A DNA stretch of 64,000 bases from Gnetum montanum (GCA_015680685.1 MNCI01001898.1:208139-272138), one strand, 5' to 3'. Counted from the first letter of the stretch, positions 35,400 to 46,727 are shown. Made by a program: numbers and translations. Notes: generated by a model not told the origin, from the sequence alone.

Positions 35400-35990
35400 T
35401 CTCTCATAAGGTAGGTGAATTTCTTGATGGATGGGGAAGGAAACTACTCGGAATTGAGCTAACTAGGGCCTCCCCATGATGAGATTAAATCCTAGTGTCT
35501 CTTCCACCACCAAGAAGTTGTTAGATGAGGGAAATTATTCCCCGCTATGAAGTCTAATAAGATGAAATCCTTTACTACTACTCATGATCTGTTGAAGTAT
35601 TTAAGAGTAGAGGTAGGAGTACCTTGCATGTGCTCTACTAGGCCTAACTGTTCAACAATGGTAAAAGGTATCACATTGGTTGCTACCCCATCATCAACAT
35701 GCACCTTATGTATTTTATATTGCCCAACCCTTATCGTTATGAAGATGGTTATGAAGAGAGGGGCCCTTGTTATCTCTTCATCCTGAGGGTTGGTCTTAAC
35801 TTCACTATTGCAAAACACTAGTGTAGTTGACTTCATTTCTTCCCCAAGTGAAGGTGGCACCATTACCATGTGGATGGATTCTTTGCTAGTAGGAATATCC
35901 TCACTAATGAAAATTGAAGTCAACATTGTTACTAAGGCTTCATGGTAATCAAAGGAGGTCATCACAAGGTCGTAAAAGCTCAACAAAGTG
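35400..35990 (-). pseudogene. El-4 aspartic protease region (Tat/Ogre-like)
   Basis: An open minus-strand run of 134 codons (35582-35986) contains ITIRVGQYKIHKVHVDDG, then NVIPFTIVEQLGL. This is the active-site strand and flap pattern of plant retrotransposon proteases, with DDG where D-S-G or DGG is usual. It continues, after shifts, to ETLGFNLIMGRP (~35480) and the PIHQEIHLPYE segment. The pattern ...LGRPW...HQ..KFP is typical of Tat/Ogre elements. RT is not found further left, where the gene relic begins. Confidence 0.7.
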
Positions 35991-35999
35991 TTTACTTTT

Positions 36000-38746
36000 T
36001 TAAAGATAATTTCAGCTATTTCATCGCATTGAGGAAGTCCTTGTCATTGGCTATTGTTTTTTAATTTTTATTGATCTTGACTTTCTCCATCCTACCAAGG
36101 ATCTACACTTCATGCTTTAAGGTTTTTGATTTGGCCCCCTTCCCCTTCTCTTGTTATTTGTGGTCCTCCCTAGGCTAACTAATCAAAGCAATTTGAGTGT
36201 TGGAGCTTATGGGAATGGCTAAAATAGGTGTGGGCTTCGACGGTCCCACTTCCTTTCATGCTTTCATTTGCTTATTATCGTTGGCCTTAGGCCTAGGGGC
36301 ATGCTTCTTGCATTTCTTGGTACAAAATTTCCTATTGTTAGGCTACAAAGAAGTTGTTGAGTTGTTCACTACAGAAGGATATTGATCAGCTTGGGTTATA
36401 GGCTTGGCATTAGTCAAAAGGGGCACTTTGATGACAAAAGGTTCTTTGGGAGGTGCCAGTGATGGTATCCTTATGACAAAATAATTCCTTGATCTAAATG
36501 AAGTTGAAGGATCATTTTCATCATGAGGAGGTACCCAAATTATCAATGGCTCCCTAGCAAGTCTTGGGCCATTACTAATGTTGAATGCTGCTATGGTATA
36601 AGGGTTGTTATTTGCATTCACTGGGTCCTTGTACATGTACATGGATTGGTTTTGGAACTTGACTAGGTTGGAGACATCTAACACTAACTCTCCATTGTCT
36701 ATCATCTTTTGTAAGTCATCCTTTAATGCTAAGAAGAAATCGGTGTCATGACTAGGAAATTGATGATAGTGGAAAAATTAATAAAGTTTGAAATACTTTG
36801 GTACAAGTGGATCATTCTTGGTTGCCAAGGTGGGATCCTTAGCAATTCCACATAATCCATCATGCCTCTTGTGGGCATTCTCAATCATTTTCTTATATTG
36901 GATTCAACCACTCCTGAGTAATTGGTTAAGGATCTTGGATTGTTTCAAAGGAAACTTAGCGTATTTTGACCAAACTTTTCTCTCAAAGTTAGGCTTATAT
37001 TGGTTTGAGTTAGAGGCCCCCAATGTTGATGATTGGTTGGTTGTGGTAAGGGCCTTAGGTTTATTTGTTTTAGGCCCTTCAATAGTTTTGTTTTCCTTGG
37101 CAACAATAGCCATGGTTACATGGTTCTGCTTCTCCCTATCCTTATCCTTCCTTGTGTGCTATTTTTTTTATGCTACATATCTAGAGTCATGGCTAGCTTT
37201 TGCAGCATTCTCTATATTCTTTGTTTGTGAGAAAGCCTGGCTAAGGGACTACAAGTCTAAATAATATAGTTTAGACTTAATGAAATTATTAAATGCTCCC
37301 TTGAAAATGGCCAAAATATGGATTTTAGCTATTAGCTTGGGAATTTCATTAAGTAAAGCATTCCATCATTGAATGAACCTCTAGATAGGTTCAAGAGGCT
37401 CTTGGTTGATTTTCTTCAATTGATCAAGGATGGTATTGGGTTTTAAGTTATACTTAAAAAGTTTCAAGAATTGTGAATTCAAATCCTCTAATGAGGTAAT
37501 AGATCTCTAGGCAATGCATGGTACCAGTCCAAGGCTTTTCTAGTGAGGGATATAGGGAAGATATGCATGATGGTGTGAGGCCAAGCTTGTAGCAGCAAGC
37601 AGTTAGAGTGGAAGGTGGTGAGGTGTACATTGAGATCACCCTCACTATTGTATTTGGCTAACTATGTAATTAGAATGCCTAAAGGAAGAGTGATCTAGGG
37701 GATAGTCAAGCTAATGGGATCATCTTGGTAGAAGTTCATTATCTTGACCATCTATGTGGTAGAGGCCTTGAGCTCACGTAGCTCTTCGGTGAGGTCTTGG
37801 ATCATCTAGAAGGCCTGATCTACGCCTTGGGAAACTCTGGTGAATTGTGGGTTCTATAAAAATGATGGAAAAGAAAGTTGGAAGGCTTTTGATCATGTGA
37901 TGGATAATGGTAGGGATGGAAGAGGCTGGGTGATCATGGTCATAGGGGAATTTGAATAATGAAAAAGAATTTTTCACTAGTACTTGAGGGAGGAAGGGGG
38001 GAAATGAGGTATGAGATTCATGAGTACCTTGGGGTCCCACTAAGGGATCCACTGGGATAGATGAGGAATGGGACATAGTGAACACCATAAGGGATGGCTA
38101 CATGGAGTACGGCTGTGCTGTAAAAGGATGGATTAGAAGACAAAGGTTGATTGAGGCATAGGTTATGCCTAGTGTGTGATGATGATGGCTGTTGACTCAA
38201 ATGTGGAAGGATAGGCATGGGGAGAAGAAGGTTGGTAAACTTGTCCCATAGATGATGTTAGAGACACAAAGCTATAAGTAGTTGCTTGGAGAGCCGATTA
38301 TTAGAAAAGGCTCCCAATAAAGGTGTCTAGCTTTGGCTCAGTCTCAAACTCATCTGAATCTTCTTGGTGACCCTCCAAGCTAATGTCTTCATTAAACTCA
38401 TCAACATCTATCAGTTGTGTGAGCATATGAGCATAGAAATCAAAAAGGTGAATTGTGTCATATAGTGATGGAATGTATTCCTTTCCATTCCTACATATGA
38501 TTTCAAACCAATGCTTAGCATCAAATTTGAAATGAGGTATTAGCAAACCAACCTGTGTCTTAGAGTAGAGAAAATTATAGAATTCCTCATTAATGACTAT
38601 GAAATCTAGGTTTTTGACCCTTAGCCTAAGTAATTGTCTTCATTCTATGACTATGGGATCTTTTGGATCATAGACATCAGCTACATCGTGGTTGGAGGCC
38701 ATGTATGTAAGGTTCAATGGCAATATAGTTGATTCGCTAAAAGACA
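36000..38746 (-). pseudogene. El-4 gag, decayed (Tat/Ogre-like)
   Basis: Start ATG at 38746 on the minus strand (MSFSESTILP). A nearly open N-terminal part of ~145 codons follows (one TGA for Trp), with KDPIVIE, NEEFYNFLYSKTQVGLLIP and HWFEIICRNGKEYIPSL, ending in an acidic stretch near 38301. The Gag fold lies at ~37280-37760: IMNFYQDDPISLTIP, EGDLNVHLTTFHSN, IMHIFPISLTRKALDWYH. The C-terminal part reads LALKDDLQKMIDNGELVLD and then an open run (36343-36705) rich in Pro, Ile and Asn. The plus-strand open frame at 36788-37264 is its antisense. It would form the particle shell. Confidence 0.75.
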
Positions 38747-39652
38747 TTAGTTAGGTATTTAATTGGATTTTGAGTTAATAGTTTTAGCAGATGAAACTGC
38801 CTAGCATATAAATAGCTTTAGCTATGGAATGATATGAATACTACAACTATTGGTGTTGTACACTACATTGGTAAGAATCAATTGATTAATTTTATTTTTT
38901 TTGGTTTTGAAATGTAGTGAGCAAGGGTTGCACTACAACTAGTTGTTGGAAAAATTTATTATAAAAATGTTATGGGTTAGCTTCTAGTTTTTATGTTGGG
39001 TTTCACCTTAACTTACCTACACTAAAAAATTTGCTGCACTCGTGAAAAAAATATGTTGTTTTTCCAACAATAAATATGATCGGTATTCCAATAATGAATA
39101 TGCTGGGTTTAGAAAAAGTAAGTTGGTTTTTCTTGTAGAAAATACATTGGGATTCTCTTGAAAAATATGCTAGTATTTTCCTTGGAAAATACGCTGGTAT
39201 TTTCCCAAAAATATGATAGGCTTTCTCCTATAAGAAAAATACATTAGGTGGGCCAAAATACACTAGGCATGTATGAAAAGTCCAATGGAAAAATTTCAAA
39301 AACTGTAGGTGATGGTGTGAGAAATACACTGGCCTCTAGGAAAACCCAAGGTAGGTTTTAGAGACTAAAAATTGTAGGTTTTTTTTTTCTTTTGAGAAAT
39401 ATACTAGGCTTTAGAAAGTATAGTAGTTTTTGGGAAATTTGCAAATCACACAACCTGTTATAATTCAAATGTTGATTTCAAAGTTGTAGAGGAATAAATG
39501 GCTATGCTAGTTTTTGGAAGATTTTCACAACAAAATATAAATTTTTATGCTAATAAATATAAAATTTTATGAGAAGGTGGAGCATGATTGGATGAAGAAT
39601 TTGGGTAGAGTCCTTTCTTCTAATGCCAAAAACTATAATGCTTGAAAAACTT
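38747..39652 (-). other. El-4 5' leader with repeat tract and possible primer site
   Basis: Non-coding on both strands. Bases 39005-39450 carry repeated AAAATATGCTGGTATTTTCC-like words related to the tracts at 2810 and 20890. On the minus strand, TGGCATTAGAAG at 39613-39624 begins with TGG, as a primer site complementary to a tRNA 3' end would; I could not name the tRNA. No El-4 LTR is visible to its right because El-5 inserted at 39653. Confidence 0.4.
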
Positions 39653-40569
39653 TGATGAGACGCGATTCCCATGAGCCGTGATATCGCGTATGCGATATCA
39701 CAGTCACCACGATATCACATCCCATGTGATATCGCGTACGCAATATCGCGTCATCCCCTACGATATTACATATGCGATATCGCGGTCCGCTGCCAAATCT
39801 ATACAGAAGAGGCGACACTCCCCTTATTTCCCATCCTAGGCTAGAAGTAGGGAAACTCTGGCAGATTGTTCACTCTAGAGATAGAATATTTTCTGTATGC
39901 CCGCAGTAGGAGTCCCCGAGTGAACAGATCTTTATTCAAGCAACATTATACCTGAATGCAAGTTTTGTATGGTGATAAAGATGAGCTTTATGGACAAACC
40001 TTGCAGTGCATGGAATAGGATTTATTACTTGTTATTTATTACCTGTTTTTTATTACCCTATAGTAGCATGGCATGAGTACGACTTGATTACGAGTATTTA
40101 CGAATGTGTACGGCTAATCAAGGAATCGGCTGCTCATCTCAATTAGATTCTCTCATCCTCAACTCCTAGAATGTGGGATAAGTATGACTTGGTTACGAGC
40201 ATTCAAGGATGTGTACGGATAGCCAAGGAACAGATTCTTATCACGTTTAGGCTAGTTAAATGCCTCAGTACGACCACTTCGAGCACGTGCATTACGCATG
40301 GTGATCCTAATAACAATTAGCATTTGGTAGCCGTGGTTGCATAGTTCAGGGTGTGTACGGTAAGTGGGAACGAATGCTTGTACCACCTGAAATCGTCGAT
40401 CTCTGGCTAGAAGGAAGCAGAGACCATGGGAATCACAGGGCAAGCATAGAAGACCCTGCCTTCACCTGAGAGCGAGCTGGAATGCATGAAGGTAGAGTAC
40501 CTTGGGTGGTCCGCACGTGGATCAGACAAGGATTTCCCCGAATGTACACCGAAGTGCTATACACTAGGT

Positions 40570-40670
40570 TATATGTAAACGGTGTAACGGGCGTAAACAG
40601 AGCGTAAACAATGTAAACGATGCAAACAGAGCATAAACGTAAACAGACGTAAACAGAATACGTATAACAA
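40570..40670 (+). repeat. Short tandem cluster GTAAACAGAGC-like
   Basis: About nine irregular copies of GTAAAC/GCAAAC spaced 8 to 14 bases apart, several as GCGTAAACAGA. It lies in the part of the 5' LTR that the 3' LTR lacks. Confidence 0.7.
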
Positions 40671-41054
40671 TTAATGCAAATGGTGAACGATTATGGGAAT
40701 AAAATGTAACAATGGCATTACAGAATGAGAGTACAATGCACCGATCTAACGCAGTTGTGAATGGAACACAAGGTGGACGAAAAACCCCGGTGGATGCGAG
40801 GATGACTGTGGCTGGGTCACACTGTAAGCACAGCGTAGAGGCTGTCTGCTCAGCATACAGGGTTGTCCAGCGTAAGGGGTTTTGTGCTCTGGTTCTCAGT
40901 GTAATTTCTCTTTGCTATGCTCCAGGATTTTTGCCAGCCGCCTAGATCAAGTGGGAAGTTGGGGCTTTTATACCGGTTGTTACGCTAGACTCAGGTTGGG
41001 CGACACGTGGCGCGTTGACCGGGTGCATAAGATTTACAAATATACAGTATATTA

Positions 41055-41457
41055 CATCTGCTGGGCGTCTATGCTGCATCAGGCAGGCGTAGACGCTGGG
41101 CATATACACTGGATGTGCTGGGCGTAGATGCTGTGGACACTGGGCGTATACGCTGAACATATACGCTGACAATGGCTGGGCGTATACACTGATGGCTACT
41201 GGACGTATACGCTGGGGCGCATACGCTGATGGTTGCCGACTTGCTTCAATCCTTACTCTTCAATGTTGTGCTCATGCTGTCTTTGGAGAGTTCATCGCTA
41301 GGCGTACACGTCTGTTGCAGTGCCTGATCAGTATACATGTGAGGTGTGTACACCGGGCATATACGCTGAGAATGCCGAGCGTATACGCCGGGCGTGTACA
41401 CTGGGCGTATACGTTGTGGGTGTGATCTCGGGTGTATACGCTAGGCGTATACACTGC
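41055..41457 (+). repeat. Cluster of palindromic GGGCGTATACGCTG repeats
   Basis: At least a dozen irregular copies of GGGCGTATACGCTG and variants (for example 41142-41155, 41178-41191, 41202-41214, 41377-41390, 41402-41416, 41430-41441, 41443-41456). The core GCGTATACGC is a perfect palindrome. Variants include TATACACTG and CATATACGC. The cluster is GC-richer than anything around it and falls in the LTR-specific extra segment. Confidence 0.85.
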
Positions 41458-41892
41458 CACTGTATACTTAGCGACAATTAGGTATTTTGATCCCTAAAGT
41501 TGCAATGTGTGACACCAAATGTAGTCGAGGTCGTCTGTGGGTCCCAGGGACCTGCTTCTTGTTGGACAAGTACCAAGCTTGAAATTTTGTGGTGTTTCAA
41601 TGCTAACGTTAGTTAATTTAATCTTAGTCCTTAGTTAGATTTAATTAGCTTTCTCAACCCTTCACCTCAATAGCATAGGAGGAAAACACATAAAAGACTA
41701 TAAAAATCATATACCTCAGACTTACTTAACCATACACCGTGACAACTACAAGTAAGTCTAGGAAGACAATGAATGATTAACCCTAAGTGTTCCATGGGGC
41801 GTGTAGGCATTTAGTCTATGGATTTTGACTAGATCACGCATGCTACACTCATTTCATATAGTTGAGTGTAGGGGTACCTCGCCACTCATCAT

Positions 41893-41910
41893 TGGCGCCA
41901 TTGCCGGGGA
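41893..41910 (+). other. El-5 primer-binding site (tRNA-Asp)
   Basis: TGGCGCCATTGCCGGGGA lies one base after the LTR end. It is complementary, with one mismatch, to the 3' end of plant tRNA-Asp (ending ...CCCCGGCAACGGCGCCA). Reverse transcription starts here. tRNA-Asp priming is known for Athila-type elements of plants. Confidence 0.9.
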
Positions 41911-42033
41911 CTAAGTGTTTGTGCACTAAATAGAACATAAAGGATATCACTCACATCGTTGGGAGCCTTAACAAACCTTCGGGTTAATCAAAAGAAAAAA
42001 TTTATATAATGGTGAATTAGCACACCGATAAAA

Positions 42034-43957
42034 ATGTCTTCTTCTCATAAGAACAACTCACCACCTAAGGACCATACACAAGATAGTCAACAACATAAAA
42101 CACATAGCTGAAATTAGCCAAGGCCTAAATAATACAAGATAGTTTATACCCATTCCGATGAGTATATTCCAGACTTCACCTTTATCCTCCATCAAGAAGA
42201 ACAGCTGTGATAGAGAGATTTGCAAGGTAACATTGTGTTATCCCTAGATCGATCAGTCTCTTGCATGCTTTTCCATGCCTTGGCACAGATAGGCATAACT
42301 AAATTATATGCTAAATACGTTGCGGAATATTTTGACATGAGGGATTATTATCCCATAGATGCCCAACGTATGAGGGACTTAAGGCAAGAGAGTCAACATA
42401 CTTTTCTGAAGGGCAAAGCCCCGCACATCCTTAGCGAAATAGGAGATGAGGAACCCCTTATCACGAGTTCTTTAACAAATGATGTTTCCCCTCCTAATGA
42501 TGGTAAGGAGGTTGGGTATCAAAATCTACGATCAATGATACATAACCATGGTTCTGATGCCTGTGAACACCAACTATTCATAGAGGGAACAACCACTCAT
42601 GCTAAGGATGAGCACTTAGATCGTCATCATGATCGGGGCCGTAGCAACAGAAGAGAAGGCAAGAAACATCATCATGGCGATGGTTCCCCTTCTTCTTCTC
42701 ATTCATCCCATCACTCACCCTCTCCTTCCACATCTGGGTGTAGCCATCATGAACATAAAGATGAGGATAAAGGTAAGAAGGATGAAAGACCTCGACAGGA
42801 AAGTCGAGAGAGAGGACAAGGGCAAGGATGCAGGAAGAGTAGGAAACAACGTAGACATCACAGGCGTCATGAAAGAGATGACCATGATGAGCCCCTACTC
42901 ACAACCTGATGTATGCTTGACATAACGGAGGCAGTTAGGATTCTCACAAGGCATTTAAAAAATAGTCAGATCAAATGTTTAGACATGAACAACATCCCAC
43001 TATTTGAAGGGGGATACAATGCAGATTCGCAAACTTATTTACAAGAATTTCATGATGCCTGCGCCTTGTAGAATATAGAAAATGAGTGGCAAAAAACTTA
43101 AGTTGTTCCCAAGGACACTCACCAAAGAAGCAAAGAGCCAGTACTCGTCCCTAGAACCAAAAACCATCAGGAGGTGGAGTACGATGCTAGAATTTTTCAA
43201 CGAAAATTATCAAACGTACTCTAGAGTGTCCAATTTGCGTAAGCAAATCCAAGGTTGGAAGCAAGGTATATATGAACCCTTGGATGCTTCCATGGCCTAC
43301 TACTACACATTGTTACATCATTGCCTGGGTCATGGGTATGCTCAGTGGGATCAACTTTGCCACATCGTGGATGGGCTAAGGCATGAAACTAGAAGAATCC
43401 TTGGGATTTATGCCCAAGGGAGACTCTCACAACTTAGAGCCCATGAAGTTCATCGTTTGTTGGAACAAGTAGCAAAAGAAGAAGGTGAGCTACGAAAATG
43501 GAAAAGTGCAGAAGAGTACAATCGTGATCCCTCTCTTCAAAAGAAGGGAGTGAAACTTTGTGATGAAGAGGATGAGTCACCAATCAAAGACTTGATGAAT
43601 AGAAAGACATTGCTGCTTCAAAAGTTGACAACAGAAATAGCGGCTAAGGTAGATGACGTATGGATTTCCTTAGACTCTAAAATTGAAACTGTCTTAAAAA
43701 TTGTAGAAGAGTCTAAGGTAGAACAAATTAGTGACAAAGGTAAGAAAAAGTGGAGAGATTTAAGCCCTACACATAACAAGGGTAAGGGGAAAATCACTAA
43801 CTCCGATGTGCCTATGGACTCTGACATAGATGATGATGATGGATGTGAGCTCTGCCACTATGACCATCCTAAGGGATGTTGCCCCATCATCTCACATCTA
43901 CAGGAGTCTGGGGTGTATGCACTTAATCCAAGACTCAACCAACGGCAAACACCCTGA
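42034..43957 (+). pseudogene. El-5 gag, nearly open
   Basis: Start ATG at 42034 (MSSSHKNNSPP), as in El-3 and El-7. Open runs at 42220-42909 (229 codons) and 43082-43957 (291 codons) cover most of it. The first has a helical N-terminal part (ALAQIGITKLYAKYVAEYF) and then a tract rich in His, Ser, Arg, Lys, Asp and Glu (~42600-42890). The second holds the Gag fold (TMLEFFNENYQTYSRV, GIYAQGRLSQLRAHEV) and a zinc-knuckle-like CELCHYDHPKGCC (~43847-43885). Lesions: stops at ~42105-42213, TGA at 42907, a TAG at 43069-43071 shared with relatives, and one extra A at ~43092-43097. It would package element RNA. Confidence 0.85.
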
Positions 43958-44032
43958 AGGTTACCTTATCCACAAGGTAACCCAAGGCAGTTCCACCAAC
44001 CACTAACGTATTATCCAAGTGGAACTCCACCA

Positions 44033-44784
44033 NNNNNNNNNNNNNNNNNNNNNNNNNNNNNNNNNNNNNNNNNNNNNNNNNNNNNNNNNNNNNNNNNNNN
44101 NNNNNNNNNNNNNNNNNNNNNNNNNNNNNNNNNNNNNNNNNNNNNNNNNNNNNNNNNNNNNNNNNNNNNNNNNNNNNNNNNNNNNNNNNNNNNNNNNNNN
44201 NNNNNNNNNNNNNNNNNNNNNNNNNNNNNNNNNNNNNNNNNNNNNNNNNNNNNNNNNNNNNNNNNNNNNNNNNNNNNNNNNNNNNNNNNNNNNNNNNNNN
44301 NNNNNNNNNNNNNNNNNNNNNNNNNNNNNNNNNNNNNNNNNNNNNNNNNNNNNNNNNNNNNNNNNNNNNNNNNNNNNNNNNNNNNNNNNNNNNNNNNNNN
44401 NNNNNNNNNNNNNNNNNNNNNNNNNNNNNNNNNNNNNNNNNNNNNNNNNNNNNNNNNNNNNNNNNNNNNNNNNNNNNNNNNNNNNNNNNNNNNNNNNNNN
44501 NNNNNNNNNNNNNNNNNNNNNNNNNNNNNNNNNNNNNNNNNNNNNNNNNNNNNNNNNNNNNNNNNNNNNNNNNNNNNNNNNNNNNNNNNNNNNNNNNNNN
44601 NNNNNNNNNNNNNNNNNNNNNNNNNNNNNNNNNNNNNNNNNNNNNNNNNNNNNNNNNNNNNNNNNNNNNNNNNNNNNNNNNNNNNNNNNNNNNNNNNNNN
44701 NNNNNNNNNNNNNNNNNNNNNNNNNNNNNNNNNNNNNNNNNNNNNNNNNNNNNNNNNNNNNNNNNNNNNNNNNNNNNNNNNNNN
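44033..44784. other. Assembly gap (752 N)
   Basis: Starts just after the gag zinc-knuckle region. Compare El-7, where ~750 bases of Gag C-terminus separate the knuckle from protease. The bases after the gap begin a 69-base segment that is repeated exactly 194 bases downstream. Confidence 0.99.
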
Positions 44785-45047
44785 GGAGAAGTTGCACACT
44801 TCTTAGAAATTCAAACAAGCACTCATTATTTTGGATCTCTCCCTTACAACTCANACTTGAAGGAGCAACCAAATATGCATGGAACGAAGTGAGGAAACCC
44901 ACGTCCATAACGAAAGCATATATACATTGGAATATGAGCGTCGCCAACTTCCACCCCTTAATCTAAGATCATCAATTAGGAGAAGTTGCACACTTCTTAG
45001 AAATTCAAACAAGCACTCATTATTTTGGATCTCTCCCTTACAACTCA
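44785..45047 (+). repeat. Exact 69-bp duplication at gap edge
   Basis: Bases 44785-44853 and 44979-45047 are identical and both start GGAGAAGTTGCACAC. The first copy ends at a single N (44854). Perfect identity next to a gap and an N points to overlapping contig ends rather than a biological repeat. The 124 bases between them (44855-44978) code AWNEVRKPTSITKAYIHW in one frame and are unrecognised. Confidence 0.85.
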
Positions 45048-46592
45048 TTTATGGGGGAGATGGCCACCTTTGCTAATCATATGGGGCCCTCAGTTATTTT
45101 TCGATTTTTGTTTTACACGTTTTTGTTTTACATGTTTTTGTCTTACACATTTTTGTTTTACAAATTTCTTTAACTTTTCTAGTTTTTGTTTTACAACATC
45201 GTTATACTTTTTCCATTTTGTGTGTGTGTGTGTGTGTGTGTGATCCACCATGTAAGTTTGTCATCCAATAAGTGTTCAGAATGATGGTATGAACTATTTT
45301 CATATTGATTGCTAGTGTTTGGTTTTTACCTTTAAGTCACAATGTTGATACTAAGGTATGTTTCTTTTAATATGGTAGGCAATGAGACCACTTCATCCAT
45401 CCATCCACCAGTTTCTATGGTCTCTCTTGGCTTGGAAATGTACAATCCCCTTCTAATAAGAACTTAAACGAATCGGTGACTGGGTATTTCTCAAACTTAA
45501 GGAAGAACTCAAGGATTGAAAAGGGTGTGACTTTAAGGGAACTTGATGCTTTTGTGTTGGTCATTCTCTTGGGTGCTTGGATGTTTTTCTTCTTGATTTT
45601 TCTTGTTGTTCCGATGTTACCCAACTATCGAAAGTTGAGTCAATGAAAATAAAAAGTCTTTGCATGGTGTGGTTCTCAAGCATAAAAACACAAAACACAA
45701 AAAAAAACAAAGTTAGAATTCAAAGCACACCCCTTAGATGAATAAACTTGGGCTACAAGCACTGGTTATGGAACCAAAAGTGTTCCCTCTAACTAAGGCC
45801 CTTCTCGCTTCCCATTCCCTCCTTTGTTTTGTCGGAATGGTGGTGGCTCTTGGAGGATACATTCTTGTTACTTTAAGAGGATGGTTCAGCCGAATGCATT
45901 GATGCGAAGTCACTGGATGTGATTGGTTTGAGGCCGAAGTTGGAATGAGACTTGCCAAGTCACATTAATCATAAAACACACAAGGGGCTGTACACCACCT
46001 TATTCTTGGGATTCCATTTCATTTTCTTCTCTCCATCCTTCTCTCCATTGTTCACCTCATTGCTAGTTGTATCATTAGTGTATATATTTTGGTTAAGACT
46101 TTAACTCTTGTTTCAAATAACATTCCCGGAGCCTACGGACTCTTTGAATGTGGGTTTGTCAGGGCATTAAGGGCATGAGCTTGCTTTGGGGAGGACCCAC
46201 TGACATTCCTATTTGGAGCATTAGTTAAATTCTTTCCCTTAACATTTTGCAATTAATTTTATTTTGTCCATTTCCATCTTGAAATCCATTTCATCGATGT
46301 CATAGTTATCCCTTTTTATCTATTTTTGTTACTCCTTTTCCTTCTCCATTCTAACGCTACCGGAGGTTCGCGATTAGTCATGGGGGTATAGGGCTCGATT
46401 TTTTTGATTTTCTCTTAGCCCTAAATTTTTCAATTCTTTCTAATCCCTACACCTTCAGTAGTCATTATTAAGATATCCCCAAATCCATATTAGCCATACC
46501 AAAACCTAGCCAATGGACTTACACCGAAGCAAGGTATCAATTACATGATGAGTCATTTACCCTTGCTAATTACAATTATGTTGTGTGTTCAG
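45048..46592 (+). other. El-5 spacer
   Basis: Begins with four ~16-bp units of TTTTTGTTTTACACG (45102-45164), then a (TG)12 microsatellite at 45219-45242. From 45400 to 46140 it is non-coding with similarity to El-7 61000-61500 (for example CAAAGCACACCCCTT at both). The structured module lies at 46158-46204. A copy of the polypurine motif CATGGGGGTA is at 46379-46388. It matches the spacers of El-3 and El-7 but lacks the U3-like TATA segment of El-7. Confidence 0.65.
46158..46204 (+). ncRNA. Putative structured RNA module, El-5 copy
   Basis: The closing stem is GTCAG/CTGAC, where El-3 has ACAAG/CTTGT and El-7 has GCAAG/CTTGC, so paired positions changed together. The inner hairpin is GGGC-ATGA-GCTT. 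A second possible hairpin TGGG-GAGGA-CCCA follows. Length and order of the 45-base core are identical in all three elements. Confidence 0.6.
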
Positions 46593-46727
46593 ATGGCAAC
46601 CATGCAACAATGGATCAAGAGCAAACACTTGGAATGGAATCGTGCTGGAAGTAGCTATGCAAGGAGCAAGATAGATGAAGCGCTTACCGACGAACAACGG
46701 AAGGCGCAATCTTGGCGTTGGCAGTAG
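46593..46727 (+). CDS. El-5 short ORF in the ORF2 position
   Basis: ATG at 46593 opens a 44-codon frame (MATMQQWIKSKHLEWN...) ending TAG at 46725-46727; the same frame is also open back to an ATG at 46545. It is charged and helix-prone with several Trp. It lies between the spacer and the 3' UTR, where El-6 and El-7 have ORF2, and the start context CAGATGGCA resembles AAATGGCA in El-7. I see no clear similarity beyond the start. It may be the stub left after ORF2 was deleted, or chance. Confidence 0.35.
   Translation: MATMQQWIKSKHLEWNRAGSSYARSKIDEALTDEQRKAQSWRWQ

Larger units (their letters stand above)
39653..41891 (+). repeat. El-5 5' LTR (2239 bp, long form)
   Basis: Matches the 3' LTR at both ends but has 1226 extra bases (40379-41604). 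U3 has palindromic words: arms GATATCACAT/ATGTGATATC with a 3-base loop at 39711-39733 and a near-palindrome at 39680-39699. The TATA position reads CTATACAG (39799-39806), damaged relative to CTATAAATA in the 3' copy, which suggests weak promoter function here. The extra segment holds two short-repeat clusters (40570-40670 and 41055-41457). Open frames inside are artefacts of those repeats. Confidence 0.9.

Noticed and set aside
36788-37264. 158-codon plus-strand open frame rich in hydrophobic residues, membrane-protein-like
   Set aside because: It is antisense to the El-4 gag, whose minus-strand reading shows conserved Gag motifs; hydrophobicity follows from the complement of charged and Asn/Lys codons.
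39711-39733. Transcription terminator-like hairpin
   Set aside because: It lies upstream of the TATA box in an LTR U3 with no T tract after it; better read as one of the U3 palindromes.
40712-41460. Several open frames of 62-81 codons on both strands in the El-5 5' LTR
   Set aside because: They lie in CpG-rich short repeats, with Tyr/Ala/His-rich translations on both strands; no homologous protein and absent from the 3' LTR.
41893-41910. Genuine tRNA-Asp gene at the primer site
   Set aside because: Only the 18 bases complementary to the tRNA 3' end are present; no cloverleaf surrounds them.
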